The notes under the pieces: model-generated | Told to the model about the DNA's origin: nothing | The model's input: only the letters and a program-made list of their open reading frames with translations | Database searches by the model: none | Shown here: positions 34,106-48,111 of the stretch, one piece after another | How positions within the stretch are numbered: position 1 is the first letter of the stretch | How the letters are laid out: the number at the start of each line of letters is the position of its first letter | Position numbers and translations under genes: made by a program | Assembly (NCBI RefSeq): GCF_007833635.1 | Contig: NZ_CP031125.1 | Location: 186,001-250,000 of the forward strand | Source: Candidatus Pelagibacter sp. FZCC0015 | GTDB taxonomy: Bacteria; Pseudomonadota; Alphaproteobacteria; Pelagibacterales; Pelagibacteraceae | Length of the DNA: 64,000 bases | Direction: 5' to 3'

Positions 34106-35230
34106 TTATGCAATCATTTGTTTATGATTAATTTTTGCACTCAATACTATGCCAAAACCAATCATAGTGGCTAACATTGAAGAACCTCCATACGACATGA
34201 TAGGTAATGGAGAACCAACTATAGGTAGTAGACCCAAAACCATAGATAAGTTTACTACAATATAAATAAAGATCGCAAAAGCATAACCAAAGCAAAAGAG
34301 TCTAGCAAAATTACTTCTCGAAATTGCTCCTATTCTTACAATTCTAAAAATTATTATTGAGTATAATATTAATAGACCAACTGAGCCTATAAAACCAAAC
34401 TCTTCTGAAAATAAAGTAAATATAAAATCTGTATGTTTTTCAGGTAAAAAATCTAAATAGCTCTGGGTTCCTTTTAAAAAACCTTTTCCATTAAGGCCAC
34501 CTGAGCCAATAGCTATTTTTGACTGTATAATTTGATATCCAGCACCCAATGGATCCCTATCTGGATCTAAAAAAGTTAATATTCTTAGTTTTTGATAAGG
34601 TTTAAGAAATGAGATTATAAATGGGAGCGAAATTAAGAAAGTAATAAATGAGTATATAAAATATTTAATTTTCATGCCTCCTAACCACAAAATAATTAAT
34701 CCACTTAAAGCGATTAATATAGATGTACCAAGATCAGGTTGAGAAATTACAAAAATTATTGGAATTATTATAATCGATAACACAATAGTTATACTGGTAA
34801 ATGAATTAACATTTTCTATTTTTATTCTATGAAAATATTTTGCAAGACACATTATGATTGCTACTTTCATAAGTTCTGAAGGTTGTAGAACAAATAAATA
34901 AAGATCCATCCATCTTTGTGAACCAGAAGACTTTATTCCAAAAAATGAAACATAAATTAATAAAAGTATTACTATCAGGTAGATTATATAAGAAAAGTTA
35001 TGCCAAAATTTTATGTTAAAGAGAGCTACAAAAATCATTAAAGGGAAAAAAACTGCAAGTTTTACAAAATGATTTTTTGTGTGAAAAAGTATTTCACCAC
35101 CATCTGTAGAATACATAACAAAAACACTTAATACAGAAAGAAGGATGACAGAAATCAACAATATATAGTCTAAGTTTTTTATTTTTTGAAATAATGTAAT
35201 CTCATTATTCAATCTATCGTGTTGAAACAT
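34106..35230 (-). CDS. rodA: Rod-shape peptidoglycan polymerase RodA
   Basis: 374 residues with about ten membrane segments of the SEDS family (RodA/FtsW/SpoVE). Signature stretches are SSGSQRWMDLYLFVLQPSE (about 107-125), DLGTSILIALSGL and LLPIVGSPLPIMSYGGSS. SEDS proteins polymerise glycan strands together with a class B PBP, here encoded directly upstream. The gene adjoins mrdA with no gap and ends the mreB-mreC-mreD-mrdA-rodA cluster. Confidence 0.94.
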   Translation of the reverse strand: MFQHDRLNNEITLFQKIKNLDYILLISVILLSVLSVFVMYSTDGGEILFHTKNHFVKLAVFFPLMIFVALFNIKFWHNFSYIIYLIVILLLIYVSFFGIKSSGSQRWMDLYLFVLQPSELMKVAIIMCLAKYFHRIKIENVNSFTSITIVLSIIIIPIIFVISQPDLGTSILIALSGLIILWLGGMKIKYFIYSFITFLISLPFIISFLKPYQKLRILTFLDPDRDPLGAGYQIIQSKIAIGSGGLNGKGFLKGTQSYLDFLPEKHTDFIFTLFSEEFGFIGSVGLLILYSIIIFRIVRIGAISRSNFARLFCFGYAFAIFIYIVVNLSMVLGLLPIVGSPLPIMSYGGSSMLATMIGFGIVLSAKINHKQMIA

Positions 35231-37153
35231 TTAAACAGTAATCCTTTCAAAATTTGATTGTTTGTTTCTCAAATCATGTCTATCAATAATTAATTTAAAT
35301 AGTTTTTTTGCAATAGGTGCTGCTGCCTTACTTCCCGAACCACCATGCTCTACAATTATACTTAATGCATATCTTGGATTTATATAAGGACCATAAGCAA
35401 CATATAACGCGTGATCTCTATCTTTGTATGGTATTTGCTCTAATTCTAAATCCAATTCCCTTTCTCTTTTGCTAATTCTTTTTACCTGAGCTGTTCCTGT
35501 TTTTCCTGCAAATTGATATTTGGGATCATCAATTCTTGATTTATATGAGGTTCCAAATCTCTCATTTGTTGAAGCAAACATTGCTTCTTGAACAATCTTA
35601 ATATTTTTTTTGTCTTTAAATAACTTTTTGTCTATCAATTTCTCAGAGTCATTATCAAACAACAACCCACTTTCCATTGATTGTTTTGCATCTTCATAAG
35701 AAACTGGATTACTGTCCACAATTATTTTTGGTTTTATTGCATATCCTCCATTTGCAATTTGTGCAGTCATCATACAAAGTTGTAAAGGAGTTGTTTGTGT
35801 ATAGCCTTGACCAATACCTGTTATTAAGGTTTCACCTAATACCCAGCCTTTGCCAAGATTATTTTTTTTCCATACTGTATTAGGAAATAATCCTTTTTTT
35901 TCATTATCAAAATAATCACCTAATACTTTTTTTCCTAAACCAAAGTTTTCAGCTGTTTTATTTAATCGATCTACTCCTAACAATCTTGCAACTTCATAAA
36001 AATAGGTGTCACAGGATTGCTTCATAGCATTTTTTAAACTTACCCAACCATGTCCTTCTTCTTTCCAACAATGAAATGTTTGCCCATAGAATTCAATTTT
36101 ACCTGTGCATTTAACTTTGAACTTTGTATCAATCACATTGTTTTCTAGTGCAGATAGGGCAACAATTGGTTTTATTGTTGAGCCTGGAGAATAAAGACCT
36201 GAAAGAGTTTTGTTAATTAGGGGTTTGAGTGGATTATTTCTTATTAATTGCCATTCATCTTTGCTTATTCCAAAGAGAAATAAATTAGGATCATAGGATG
36301 GAGAGGAATACATCGCTATTATATCTCCAGTATAAACATCCATAACACTTATAGATCCCGCTTTTTCTTTTAACAGTTCTGCACAAGCTTTTTGTATTTC
36401 TGTATCTACAGTTAATCGAATTTTTGAACCTTGTTCTCCTTTTTGATGCTCAAGTTGATTTATTCTTTTACCGTAAGCATTAACTTCATATCTTTGAATG
36501 GCATTTGTTCCAATTAAGTGATTTTCAAGTCTTTTCTCTAAGCCCAATTTTCCAATTTTCATTCCAGGTACAAATCTTTCTTGGATAATTTGATTGTCTA
36601 AAATTTCTTGTTCATTTGGTTGGCTCACATATCCAAGAACATGTGTATACACATCATCAAATGGATAGTTTCTGGAGATTGTCATTACAGGTTTAACACC
36701 TACCAAATCATATAAATAATTATTAATTTTTACAAATTGACTCCAGCTTAAATTTTCAGAAACAATAATACTATCCCAGGGTTTCAGTTCGGCTTTTAAT
36801 TTATTTATCTTTGCAATTTTTTTATCACTTAGATTTAAAAGATTTTTTAATCTTACTAATAAATAATTAAAATTCTCAACTTGTTCTGGAATTATATGTA
36901 ATTGATAAACTTTCAAATTTCCTGCAATTACATTTCCAAAATAATCCACTATACTCCCTCTTGTGGGCGGAAGTTTCCATTCCCTAATTCTATTTTTATC
37001 TGAGAGTGTGAGATATTTTTTATTTTCGTTTATTTGTAGAGAAAATAAACGAGCAACAATGCCTGCAAAAACTACAATTTTTGCTGCTCCAATTATGAAC
37101 ATCCGCCTATTTATTACGTCAGCTTTTCTTATTCCTGAATTAGATTTAATCAT
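35231..37153 (-). CDS. mrdA: Penicillin-binding protein 2 (elongation transpeptidase)
   Basis: 640 residues. A single N-terminal membrane anchor (about 17-40) is followed by the class B PBP dimerisation domain and the transpeptidase with the active-site SPGSTIKP (serine in STIK), SCDTYFYE for the second motif, and KTGTAQ for the third. It cross-links peptidoglycan in the elongasome together with RodA. It overlaps mreD by 8 bp. Confidence 0.94.
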   Translation of the reverse strand: MIKSNSGIRKADVINRRMFIIGAAKIVVFAGIVARLFSLQINENKKYLTLSDKNRIREWKLPPTRGSIVDYFGNVIAGNLKVYQLHIIPEQVENFNYLLVRLKNLLNLSDKKIAKINKLKAELKPWDSIIVSENLSWSQFVKINNYLYDLVGVKPVMTISRNYPFDDVYTHVLGYVSQPNEQEILDNQIIQERFVPGMKIGKLGLEKRLENHLIGTNAIQRYEVNAYGKRINQLEHQKGEQGSKIRLTVDTEIQKACAELLKEKAGSISVMDVYTGDIIAMYSSPSYDPNLFLFGISKDEWQLIRNNPLKPLINKTLSGLYSPGSTIKPIVALSALENNVIDTKFKVKCTGKIEFYGQTFHCWKEEGHGWVSLKNAMKQSCDTYFYEVARLLGVDRLNKTAENFGLGKKVLGDYFDNEKKGLFPNTVWKKNNLGKGWVLGETLITGIGQGYTQTTPLQLCMMTAQIANGGYAIKPKIIVDSNPVSYEDAKQSMESGLLFDNDSEKLIDKKLFKDKKNIKIVQEAMFASTNERFGTSYKSRIDDPKYQFAGKTGTAQVKRISKRERELDLELEQIPYKDRDHALYVAYGPYINPRYALSIIVEHGGSGSKAAAPIAKKLFKLIIDRHDLRNKQSNFERITV

Positions 37154-37664
37154 TTGTTTGATATGAAATTCTTTCGTTTATAAAATTAAAAATTACAAAA
37201 AATATTGGGTAAAATAAAAAAGTAAAACCTGTGTTAATCAAATAATTTGTATAATCAACTTTAATCAAAAAAACTAAATCTAAAATAATTACTTGAATCG
37301 AGTTAATTAATAAAATTGTGAATAATAATGATATCCAATCTTTTATAAAGTTTGGTGATAAAGTAATGTTTCTTATATAGGCTGTTACTGAACAAAGAAT
37401 AAGATAGCAAAAACTACTAATGCCTATTGGTATTCCTATAACAACATCATTGATAATACCTGCAAAGAAAATTGCAAGGTAGCCTAGTTGATCAGGATTT
37501 CTTAAAGTCCAGAAAAAAATTAATAAATGAACAAAATTAAAAGCAAAATAATCAAGGTTTAAGTAATTAAAATCAAATTCATTAAATACTGAAAAAAATA
37601 ACATTATCAAAGGTGTATAAGATAAGAATATTTTAAAAAAAGGACTTTTGTTAAGTGACGACAT
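37146..37664 (-). CDS. mreD: Rod shape-determining protein MreD
   Basis: 172 residues, five to six hydrophobic segments, positioned between mreC and mrdA as is standard. The stretch YLAIFFAGIINDVVIGIPIG (about 82-101) is the MreD pattern of a small membrane protein whose sequence is otherwise poorly conserved. The call rests on both this pattern and gene order. It is part of the elongasome membrane complex. Confidence 0.88.
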   Translation of the reverse strand: MSSLNKSPFFKIFLSYTPLIMLFFSVFNEFDFNYLNLDYFAFNFVHLLIFFWTLRNPDQLGYLAIFFAGIINDVVIGIPIGISSFCYLILCSVTAYIRNITLSPNFIKDWISLLFTILLINSIQVIILDLVFLIKVDYTNYLINTGFTFLFYPIFFVIFNFINERISYQTND

Positions 37665-38512
37665 TATTCTTCTCCACCAAATTTATAAGAGACTATTTTT
37701 ACATAATTCAATTGAGTGAAATCAGAAAAAAAATTAATTTTTCCCTCTGATGCATTATCAATTTTTCCAATTGGTATGCCGGGCTTAAACAAACCCCCAA
37801 GACCAGAGGTGTAAGCAATAATTTCTTTATTTTCAAAACTTTGAGCATAGTCTTCCTTAGTATGCTCAATTTTTCCGTAGTCACTTCCTGTTCCAGAAAT
37901 TACTGCCTGTATATCATCTGGCGCTAGAACAGATGGTATTTTGCTATTAAGATCAGACAATAATAATGCTCTAGAATTAGTATAATTTACCTCAATTATT
38001 TGACCAACTAAATAAACCCCATCAACAACTGCCATTCCAATTTTGACTTTATCTTTAGTGCCTTTATTTAATACTACAGATTTTAAATAGGGACTATCTT
38101 TGTCAATTAAAACTCTGGCAAATATTTCTTCTGAACTTATGCTTTCATCAATCAACTCTCTAAGCTTTTTATTTTCTACAATTAAAAACTCATTTTGTAA
38201 TTTAAGTTGTTCAGTATTTTCTATTTTAATTAATTCTTTCTGATGACTTTCATATAGATCATAGTGAGATTGAATTTCAGAAATTAACTCTCCAATTTTT
38301 TTTTCTGGAATTGATGCAATATAAGAAGATCTATAAATTACTTCATTAATTCCTAATTTGATAAGCTGAATTGCCTTGAAATTAAAATTACTTAAAACGA
38401 TTACAAAAATTGATAAAAAAATTAAAGTTAGTAAAGAAAATTTTTGTTTATCTTTTTTTTTAAGGAAAGCTGACCTAATGGCAATTACAAAATCATCTCT
38501 GCCAGTAGCCAT
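37664..38512 (-). CDS. mreC: Rod shape-determining protein MreC
   Basis: 282 residues: a short cytoplasmic start, one membrane segment (about 25-45), a coiled-coil region (about 85-125, QSHYDLYESHQKELIKIEN) and the periplasmic beta-domains with VVLNKGTKDKVKIGMAVVDG and the conserved GLGGLFKPGIPIG. It links the elongasome to the cytoplasmic MreB filaments. It is five bases behind mreB and overlaps mreD by one base. Confidence 0.93.
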   Translation of the reverse strand: MATGRDDFVIAIRSAFLKKKDKQKFSLLTLIFLSIFVIVLSNFNFKAIQLIKLGINEVIYRSSYIASIPEKKIGELISEIQSHYDLYESHQKELIKIENTEQLKLQNEFLIVENKKLRELIDESISSEEIFARVLIDKDSPYLKSVVLNKGTKDKVKIGMAVVDGVYLVGQIIEVNYTNSRALLLSDLNSKIPSVLAPDDIQAVISGTGSDYGKIEHTKEDYAQSFENKEIIAYTSGLGGLFKPGIPIGKIDNASEGKINFFSDFTQLNYVKIVSYKFGGEE

Positions 38513-38517
38513 TTTTC

Positions 38518-41123
<2,606 letters not shown>

Positions 41124-41225
41124 AACTAAAATTTTTAGAAAATCTATAATACAATCTATGAGAGAGATTGCAAAATAATTAGTTAGATAATCACTTTTAA
41201 TGGACCATTTTAGGCTTACATAAAA

Positions 41226-42908
41226 TTAATTATAAATAGACTCAATTTTAGGCATTAACCTTAAAAGCTCTTTTGTATATTCATGCGTTGGTTTTAAAAA
41301 TAAGTCCTCAGTGTTTGAAACTTCACACAATTTACCATCTTTTAAGACGCCAATTCTATCACACATTTGTCTAACAACCGGTAGGTCATGGCTAATAAAT
41401 AAAATTGTTAAATTTAATTGTTCTTGTAGATCTTTAAGTAAGTTTAATATTTGAGCTTGGATACTTACATCCAAAGCAGAGGTTGGTTCATCACAAACTA
41501 AAAGCCTTGGTTGTGTGGCAAGTGCTCTTGCAATTGATATTCTCTGTCTCTGTCCGCCTGAAAATTCATGTGGATATCGATCTGCAGATTTTTCAGTTAA
41601 TTCCACAGACTCCAGTAAATCATAAATATAATTATTTAAATCTAAAGAAGATATAGATGGATTGTGAAGTGTAATTGGTTCTGCAATTATATCTTTTACT
41701 TTTAATCTCCCATTTAGTGAAGAATAAGGATCTTGAAATATCATTTGAATTTGTTTTCTAAATTTCATTAATTCAGGTCTATGTTTTATTTTTGTTATAC
41801 AAACATTGTCAAAGAAAATATCACCAGAAGTAGGTTTGAATAAATTTACAATCATTTTAGCAATTGTAGATTTTCCACTCCCACTTTCTCCCACTAAGCC
41901 AAAAGACTCGCCTTCTTTTATTTCAAATGAAACATCATTAACAGCCATAACCGAATTCTTAGAACTTTCTGTAAAAAAATTATCATCAAAACTCTTATTC
42001 AAATTTTTTATCTGAACTAAATCTTGACTTATAATTTCTTTCTTTGACCATCTATTTAATATCTTAATATTATTTTCTTTATTATTATTGTTTTCTTTTT
42101 CAACTATTACAAATCTTGAAATTTTTTTATTAGTTGGTGGAACTGAACTCACTAAACTTTTAGTATAATTTTCTTGTGGATTGGTTAATATTTTTTTGGT
42201 TTCACCGATTTCAACCAAATTACCACTTTTCATAACTGCTACACGATCAGCTGTCTCAGCTATTACTCCCATGTCATGAGTGATTAAGATAACCGCAAGA
42301 TTTCTTTCTTTTGTTAATTTTTTAATAAGTTCTAAAATCTGAGATTGAATTGACACATCTAATGCTGTTGTTGGCTCATCTGCAATTAACAATTCTGGCT
42401 CGCAACATAGAGCTAAAGAAATTACTACTCGCTGTCTCATTCCACCTGAGAATTGGTGAGGATAATTATCAAATCTTGCCTCTGCATCTTTTATACCAAC
42501 CTCTTTTAATAAATTTATAGATTTATTTTTTGCTTCTTCTTTGCTTAATTTAAGATGAGTTTGAATTGTTTCAATTAATTGTTCACCTATTGTAAGAATT
42601 GGATTAAGTGAAGTTTGAGGATCTTGAAATATCAATCCAATTTTATTTCCCCTATATTTTACAATACTTTCAGAATTTTCATGAATGTTAAGATCGCCTA
42701 AAATAACTGACCCGCTAGAAACCTTACCTGGTTCATCAATTAAATTTATAATAGCGTTTCCTACAGTGCTTTTTCCTGATCCAGACTCTCCTACTAATCC
42801 TAAAATTTCTCCTTTATTAACCTCAATATTTACATTCTTAGCAGCGTAAACTGTTTCTTTTCTCATTTGATAATCAACACTAAGATTATTTATTTTTAAA
42901 AATGTCAT
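41226..42908 (-). CDS. Oligopeptide/dipeptide ABC transporter, fused double ATP-binding protein (DppD-DppF type)
   Basis: 560 residues from the ATG at 42908, which overlaps the permease stop as ATGA; a longer reading to 43013 adds 35 atypical residues. Two complete ATPase domains are fused. The first has [18 protein letters not shown] and [12 protein letters not shown]; the second, from about residue 290, has [18 protein letters not shown] and [12 protein letters not shown]. Each is followed by the oligopeptide-family tail. This replaces the separate DppD and DppF subunits. Confidence 0.9.
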   Translation of the reverse strand: MTFLKINNLSVDYQMRKETVYAAKNVNIEVNKGEILGLVGESGSGKSTVGNAIINLIDEPGKVSSGSVILGDLNIHENSESIVKYRGNKIGLIFQDPQTSLNPILTIGEQLIETIQTHLKLSKEEAKNKSINLLKEVGIKDAEARFDNYPHQFSGGMRQRVVISLALCCEPELLIADEPTTALDVSIQSQILELIKKLTKERNLAVILITHDMGVIAETADRVAVMKSGNLVEIGETKKILTNPQENYTKSLVSSVPPTNKKISRFVIVEKENNNNKENNIKILNRWSKKEIISQDLVQIKNLNKSFDDNFFTESSKNSVMAVNDVSFEIKEGESFGLVGESGSGKSTIAKMIVNLFKPTSGDIFFDNVCITKIKHRPELMKFRKQIQMIFQDPYSSLNGRLKVKDIIAEPITLHNPSISSLDLNNYIYDLLESVELTEKSADRYPHEFSGGQRQRISIARALATQPRLLVCDEPTSALDVSIQAQILNLLKDLQEQLNLTILFISHDLPVVRQMCDRIGVLKDGKLCEVSNTEDLFLKPTHEYTKELLRLMPKIESIYN

Positions 42909-43843
42909 TTTTTTAATTTTGGATTTAAAGTATCTCTCATCCAATCCCCTAATAAATTTATTGAAAATGCTAAAATAACTAAGAAAATTGCTGGAAAAAA
43001 AGTTATCCACCATTCTCCTGAAAATAAAAAATCATTACCAAGTCTTATTAATGTCCCTAAAGAAGGTGTTGTTGGAGGCACACCAACTCCTAAAAAACTT
43101 AAAGTAGACTCAGCTAAAATAGCAAGAGCTAAACCAATTGTTCCAATTACTAACACTGGTCTTAAAATATTGGGTAAAATATGTTTGAACATAATAATTA
43201 TATTTGAAACCCCGATTATTGTTGATGCTGAAACATAGTCTTTATTTTTTTCGACCAAAGTTGCTGCTCTTGAAACTCTTGCAAATTGTGGCCACTCTGA
43301 AATCCCAATTGCAAATATTAAAACATAAATTGCCATTTCATCATGCATTTCTCTCGAGATTAATCCTCTTGCTATACCATCAACCAATAATGCCATCAAA
43401 ATACTTGGTACTGTTAACTGAACATCGGTTAACCTCATTACTATCATTTCATATTTTCCCCCAAAAAATCCAGCCGTTAATCCCAATCCAACTCCAAGGA
43501 TTAAACTAAAAATTATCGCAGAAAAACCTACAATTAAAGAAATCCTACATCCATACAAAATTGTTGATAGCATATCTCTTCCTTGTCCATCAGTACCTAA
43601 AATAAATTTAGCAAGACCATCTTCTGTCCATGATGGTGGTGTGAATGCATCCATCAGTGAGAGAGAGGATGGGTCAAAAGGATTGTAAGGTGTTATCAGC
43701 TCAACAAAGAAAGAACAGAAAAAAATTATAAACAAAATAGTAGATGATATAATTGCAGTGGGAGATTTAATAAAGCTATGATAAATATCACTATCTTTTA
43801 TTCTTTCCCAAGTACTTAAAGTTTTGTTATCCACTTGCAGCAT
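42905..43843 (-). CDS. Peptide-type ABC transporter permease, DppC-like
   Basis: 312 residues. The N-terminal OppC-type segment (about 1-60) is followed by HilGTDGQGRDMLSTILYG-like sequence (LGTDGQGRDMLS) and the binding-protein-dependent transport domain with the coupling loop EKNKDYVSASTIIGVSN. It forms the inner-membrane channel with the DppB-like protein, whose gene overlaps by 17 bp. Substrates in this family range from peptides to nickel and sugars. Confidence 0.9.
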   Translation of the reverse strand: MLQVDNKTLSTWERIKDSDIYHSFIKSPTAIISSTILFIIFFCSFFVELITPYNPFDPSSLSLMDAFTPPSWTEDGLAKFILGTDGQGRDMLSTILYGCRISLIVGFSAIIFSLILGVGLGLTAGFFGGKYEMIVMRLTDVQLTVPSILMALLVDGIARGLISREMHDEMAIYVLIFAIGISEWPQFARVSRAATLVEKNKDYVSASTIIGVSNIIIMFKHILPNILRPVLVIGTIGLALAILAESTLSFLGVGVPPTTPSLGTLIRLGNDFLFSGEWWITFFPAIFLVILAFSINLLGDWMRDTLNPKLKK

Positions 43844-44810
43844 CTCCTTTAACTCTTATTCTTGGATCAATTAAATAATAAAGAATATCAACTATAAAAT
43901 TTATCATTACGAAAACAAAAGCTATAAAAACTAAATAAGCTGACATGATTGGTATATCTACGAATTGAACTGCTTGAATAAATAAGAAGCCCATTCCAGG
44001 CCATTGAAAAACAGTTTCTGTAATAATTGAAAACGCAATTAGAGTTCCAATATTTATTCCTGCTATAGTTATTACAGGTATCAATCCATTTTTTAATGCA
44101 TGTTTATATTTAATACTATTTTCGCTTATGCCTCGAGCACGTGCAAATTTAATATAATCTGTTTGTAGTATTTCCATCATCTCTGCTCGTACAAGTCTGA
44201 TGATATAAGTCATTTGGAATAGGCTTAATGTTACTGAAGGAAGTATAATTGCTTTTAATCCTGAAACTGTTAGAAAACCTGTAGTCCAAAAACCTAAATC
44301 AACAACTTCACCTCTACCAAAAGAAGGTAATATTCCTAAGATTACTGCAAATAAATATATAAATAATATACCAATTACAAATGTGGGGAGTGAAACTCCC
44401 AGCAAGGAGATGGCTAAGACAAAATCACTTAAAAAACCTTTTCGATTTATGCCTGTATAAACTCCTAACAATGTACCGGTTATTAGAGCAATTAGTGCTG
44501 AAATAACCACAAGTTCAATAGTTGCAGGCAATCTTTCCACTATTAATTCTGAAACAGGTCTTCTTAATTGATATGAAATTCCAAACTCACCCTTAGAAGC
44601 ATTAACTATAAATCTTGAAAATTGAACATGAATTGGATCCATCAAACCTAATGTTTCTCTCAATTCAGCTCTTTCCTCATCAGAAGTCTCTTCTCCAACC
44701 ATGTTATTAATTGGATCTCCAACAAAATTAAATAATGAGAAGGATACAAAGGCTACAACCAACATCACCAAAGCAGATTGAAACAGCCTTTTAAAAAAAT
44801 ATTTTATCAA
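43827..44810 (-). CDS. Peptide-type ABC transporter permease, DppB-like
   Basis: 327 residues. The N-terminal FKRLFQSALVMLVVAFVSFS and the later TDYIKFARARGISENSIKYKHALKN (coupling EAA loop) are characteristic of DppB/OppB. About six membrane segments. It lies about 60 bp behind the binding-protein gene, with a long hairpin in between that probably sets the expression ratio. Confidence 0.9.
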   Translation of the reverse strand: MIKYFFKRLFQSALVMLVVAFVSFSLFNFVGDPINNMVGEETSDEERAELRETLGLMDPIHVQFSRFIVNASKGEFGISYQLRRPVSELIVERLPATIELVVISALIALITGTLLGVYTGINRKGFLSDFVLAISLLGVSLPTFVIGILFIYLFAVILGILPSFGRGEVVDLGFWTTGFLTVSGLKAIILPSVTLSLFQMTYIIRLVRAEMMEILQTDYIKFARARGISENSIKYKHALKNGLIPVITIAGINIGTLIAFSIITETVFQWPGMGFLFIQAVQFVDIPIMSAYLVFIAFVFVMINFIVDILYYLIDPRIRVKGDAASG

Positions 44811-44828
44811 TTTGTGAAGGTTTAAACT

Positions 44829-44860
44829 TACAAGCCCTTTAAATTTTTAAAGGGCTTGTA
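44829..44860 (-). terminator. Long perfect hairpin between binding protein and permease genes (attenuator or mRNA stabiliser)
   Basis: A 15-bp perfect inverted repeat (TACAAGCCCTTTAAA and its complement, two bases between the arms) lies 11 bp after the binding-protein stop. On the minus strand it is followed by AGTTTAAACC and not by a real T tract, so it may protect the upstream mRNA end or act as a partial attenuator. A full terminator is less likely. Confidence 0.65.
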
Positions 44861-44871
44861 ATAATTTTTAA

Positions 44872-46434
44872 TTAGTTAAAACTAGCAGTTCTGAATAACG
44901 GTTCGTTATTCGGTCTGATAGGAACATCAACATTGCTTTTAGATGCCCAAGAAATTACTTGGTGATGTAAAGGAAGATAAGAAATATCATCTTTTACAAT
45001 TTTCCAAGCTTTTGCAATTGCAGCATTTCTTTTATCTAAATCAACTTCACCTTCCATAACTCTAATTGCAGCATCAACGTCTGCGTTACTAAAGTTAACT
45101 TTGTTCCAGCTAGCACCAGTTTCATATAAATAATGGAAAACATAGTGACTATCTAAAGTTGGAACACCCCATCCTAGCATATAGAAATCACCTTGATCAT
45201 CTTTAAGCTCTTTGAAGTGTTTACTTTTAGTTTGAGCGAATAAGTTAACATTAACTCCAATTTTACCTAACATACCAACAACAGCAGTACAAATTGCTTC
45301 ATCGTTTACATATCTGTCGTTAGGACATCTAAGTTCAACATCAAAACCATTAGGATAACCTGCATCAGCTAAAAGTTTTTTTGCAGCATTAACATCGTAA
45401 GGTAATCTTTTATCAAGATCAGCTGTATATCCATTTACACCTGGGAAAGTTATAATTCCTGCTGGTTCACTTAAACCCCTCATAACTTTTTTCTTGATCG
45501 CTTCAATATCAATTGCTTGATAAAGAGCTTGTCTTACTGCTTTTTTCTTAAATGGATTATCACCTGTATTACCAGTTCTTAATTTGTCAGCTGCTTGATC
45601 CATACCTAAGAAAATTGTTCTCATTTGAGCTGTACTTTCAACTTTGTGACCTGAAGAAGATCCGATTCTTTTTAAGTCTTGAACAGGAGCATCAGTAACT
45701 AAATCAATCTCACCAGATAATAAAGCCGCAACTCTAGTCGCTGCATTTTTAATAGGCATTAATTCGATTTGAGTTACACTTTTATCTTTCATTTCACCCC
45801 ACCAGTGTTTATTTCTTTTAAACACTGTTTTTGTATTAGGCTCTCTTAATGTGATTTTGAAAGGACCAGTTCCTAATGCATTGGTAGCTGAGAATGTTTC
45901 TTGTCCTGCATCCCAGTTTTGTGGTGACATTGCAAAGTTTTTTTCTGACCATGCTTTAGACATTATAAAAATGTTTGATAGCTGGTTTAAAAGAATAGGG
46001 TTTGGTTTGCTCGTTGTTATTTTAACAGCATAATCCCCAACTGCCTCAACATTAGAAATGGTACTGATATATTCTTTAAAGTCAGATGTTCTTTGTTTTG
46101 CTCTTAATATACTGAACACAACATCAGCTGATGTCATTCCTGAACCATCTGAAAATTTAGCATCTTCTCTTAAAGTAAATATCCAAGTATTTGGATCTGA
46201 AGCTTTCCATTTTGTTGCTAAAGCAGGTCCTATTTTCATGTCCAAACCTCTTTGAACTAGAGCTTCATAAACTTGTCTAGATACTTGTGTAGTTGGACCC
46301 TCATTTTGTGCATGTGGATCTAGTGTTAGACTGTCTCCTTGCATAGACCATTTAATAGTTTTTGCCCATGCTGAAGAAAATCCGAATACTAGAACTAATG
46401 ACAATAGTATTCTTACTATATTTTTAGTCTTCAT
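44872..46434 (-). CDS. Peptide-type ABC transporter substrate-binding protein (DppA/OppA family)
   Basis: 520 residues with a signal peptide (about 1-24, cut after SSAWA). The mature start TIKWSMQGDSLTLDPHAQNE is the usual beginning of SBP_bac_5 proteins, and PNTWIFTLREDAKFSDGSGM is the family signature. A GAGGGGA ribosome binding site precedes the ATG. It delivers an oligopeptide or other solute to the permease pair and the fused ATPase encoded downstream. Ligand unknown. Confidence 0.9.
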   Translation of the reverse strand: MKTKNIVRILLSLVLVFGFSSAWAKTIKWSMQGDSLTLDPHAQNEGPTTQVSRQVYEALVQRGLDMKIGPALATKWKASDPNTWIFTLREDAKFSDGSGMTSADVVFSILRAKQRTSDFKEYISTISNVEAVGDYAVKITTSKPNPILLNQLSNIFIMSKAWSEKNFAMSPQNWDAGQETFSATNALGTGPFKITLREPNTKTVFKRNKHWWGEMKDKSVTQIELMPIKNAATRVAALLSGEIDLVTDAPVQDLKRIGSSSGHKVESTAQMRTIFLGMDQAADKLRTGNTGDNPFKKKAVRQALYQAIDIEAIKKKVMRGLSEPAGIITFPGVNGYTADLDKRLPYDVNAAKKLLADAGYPNGFDVELRCPNDRYVNDEAICTAVVGMLGKIGVNVNLFAQTKSKHFKELKDDQGDFYMLGWGVPTLDSHYVFHYLYETGASWNKVNFSNADVDAAIRVMEGEVDLDKRNAAIAKAWKIVKDDISYLPLHHQVISWASKSNVDVPIRPNNEPLFRTASFN

Positions 46435-46516
46435 TATTCCCCTCGTTTTTAAAATTTATTTAAAAAAGTATAAGTGAAATAATTGAATTATAGTAGCAAT
46501 AATTTACTGATAAAAT

Positions 46517-47557
<1,041 letters not shown>

Positions 47558-48106
47558 TTAATTAAATATTTTAGCACCTCTGGTCATAGCTACTGCCCCT
47601 GTTCTCGAAGTACTTATAAGTCCCAAAGGCTTTAATTTTTTATTCATAACGTCTATCTCTCTTCTTAAAGCAGTTATTTGAATTACCGCTGAAGTTTTTG
47701 TTTCATCTAATATTACGGGATTAAATTTTTTACAAGCATTTAAGCATTTTTCAATTTTATTTCTTTTACCCACAACTTTAAATAAAGCCATTTCCTTAAA
47801 TATTACATCCTTGTCCTCTCTTTTAAACTCAGCAACTTTATGAACAGGTACCAATTTAGTTAATTGAAGTTTTATTTGATCAATTACTTGAGGTGTTCCT
47901 GTAGTAACAATTGTTATTCTTGAAATGTTTTTAACAGCATCGACTTCAGCAACTGCCAATGATTCAATATTATATCCTCGACCTGAAAATAGACCAACAA
48001 CTCTGGCCAAAACACCAGCCTCATTGTCTACCCATACTACAAAAATATATGTGTCAGATTTTTGCTTTTTCGACGGGATGCTATAAGCTGATTTTGATTT
48101 CGGCAT
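47558..48106 (-). CDS. ilvH: Acetolactate synthase small (regulatory) subunit
   Basis: 182 residues. An N-terminal ACT domain (YIFVVWVDNEAGVLARVVGLFSGRGYNIESL, in short NEAGVLARV near 28-36) is followed by the second ACT-like domain with EMALFKV and the C-terminal ARTGAVAMTRG. It gives valine sensitivity and full activity to IlvB. It lies 5 bp behind ilvB, as in the usual ilvBHC (ilvBNC) operon. Confidence 0.95.
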   Translation of the reverse strand: MPKSKSAYSIPSKKQKSDTYIFVVWVDNEAGVLARVVGLFSGRGYNIESLAVAEVDAVKNISRITIVTTGTPQVIDQIKLQLTKLVPVHKVAEFKREDKDVIFKEMALFKVVGKRNKIEKCLNACKKFNPVILDETKTSAVIQITALRREIDVMNKKLKPLGLISTSRTGAVAMTRGAKIFN

Positions 48107-48111
48107 TTTGA

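Noticed and set aside
42909..43013. 35-residue extension of the fused peptide ABC ATPase
   Set aside because: It overlaps the permease gene in another frame; the ATGA overlap at 42908-42905 gives the normal start of the ATPase domain.
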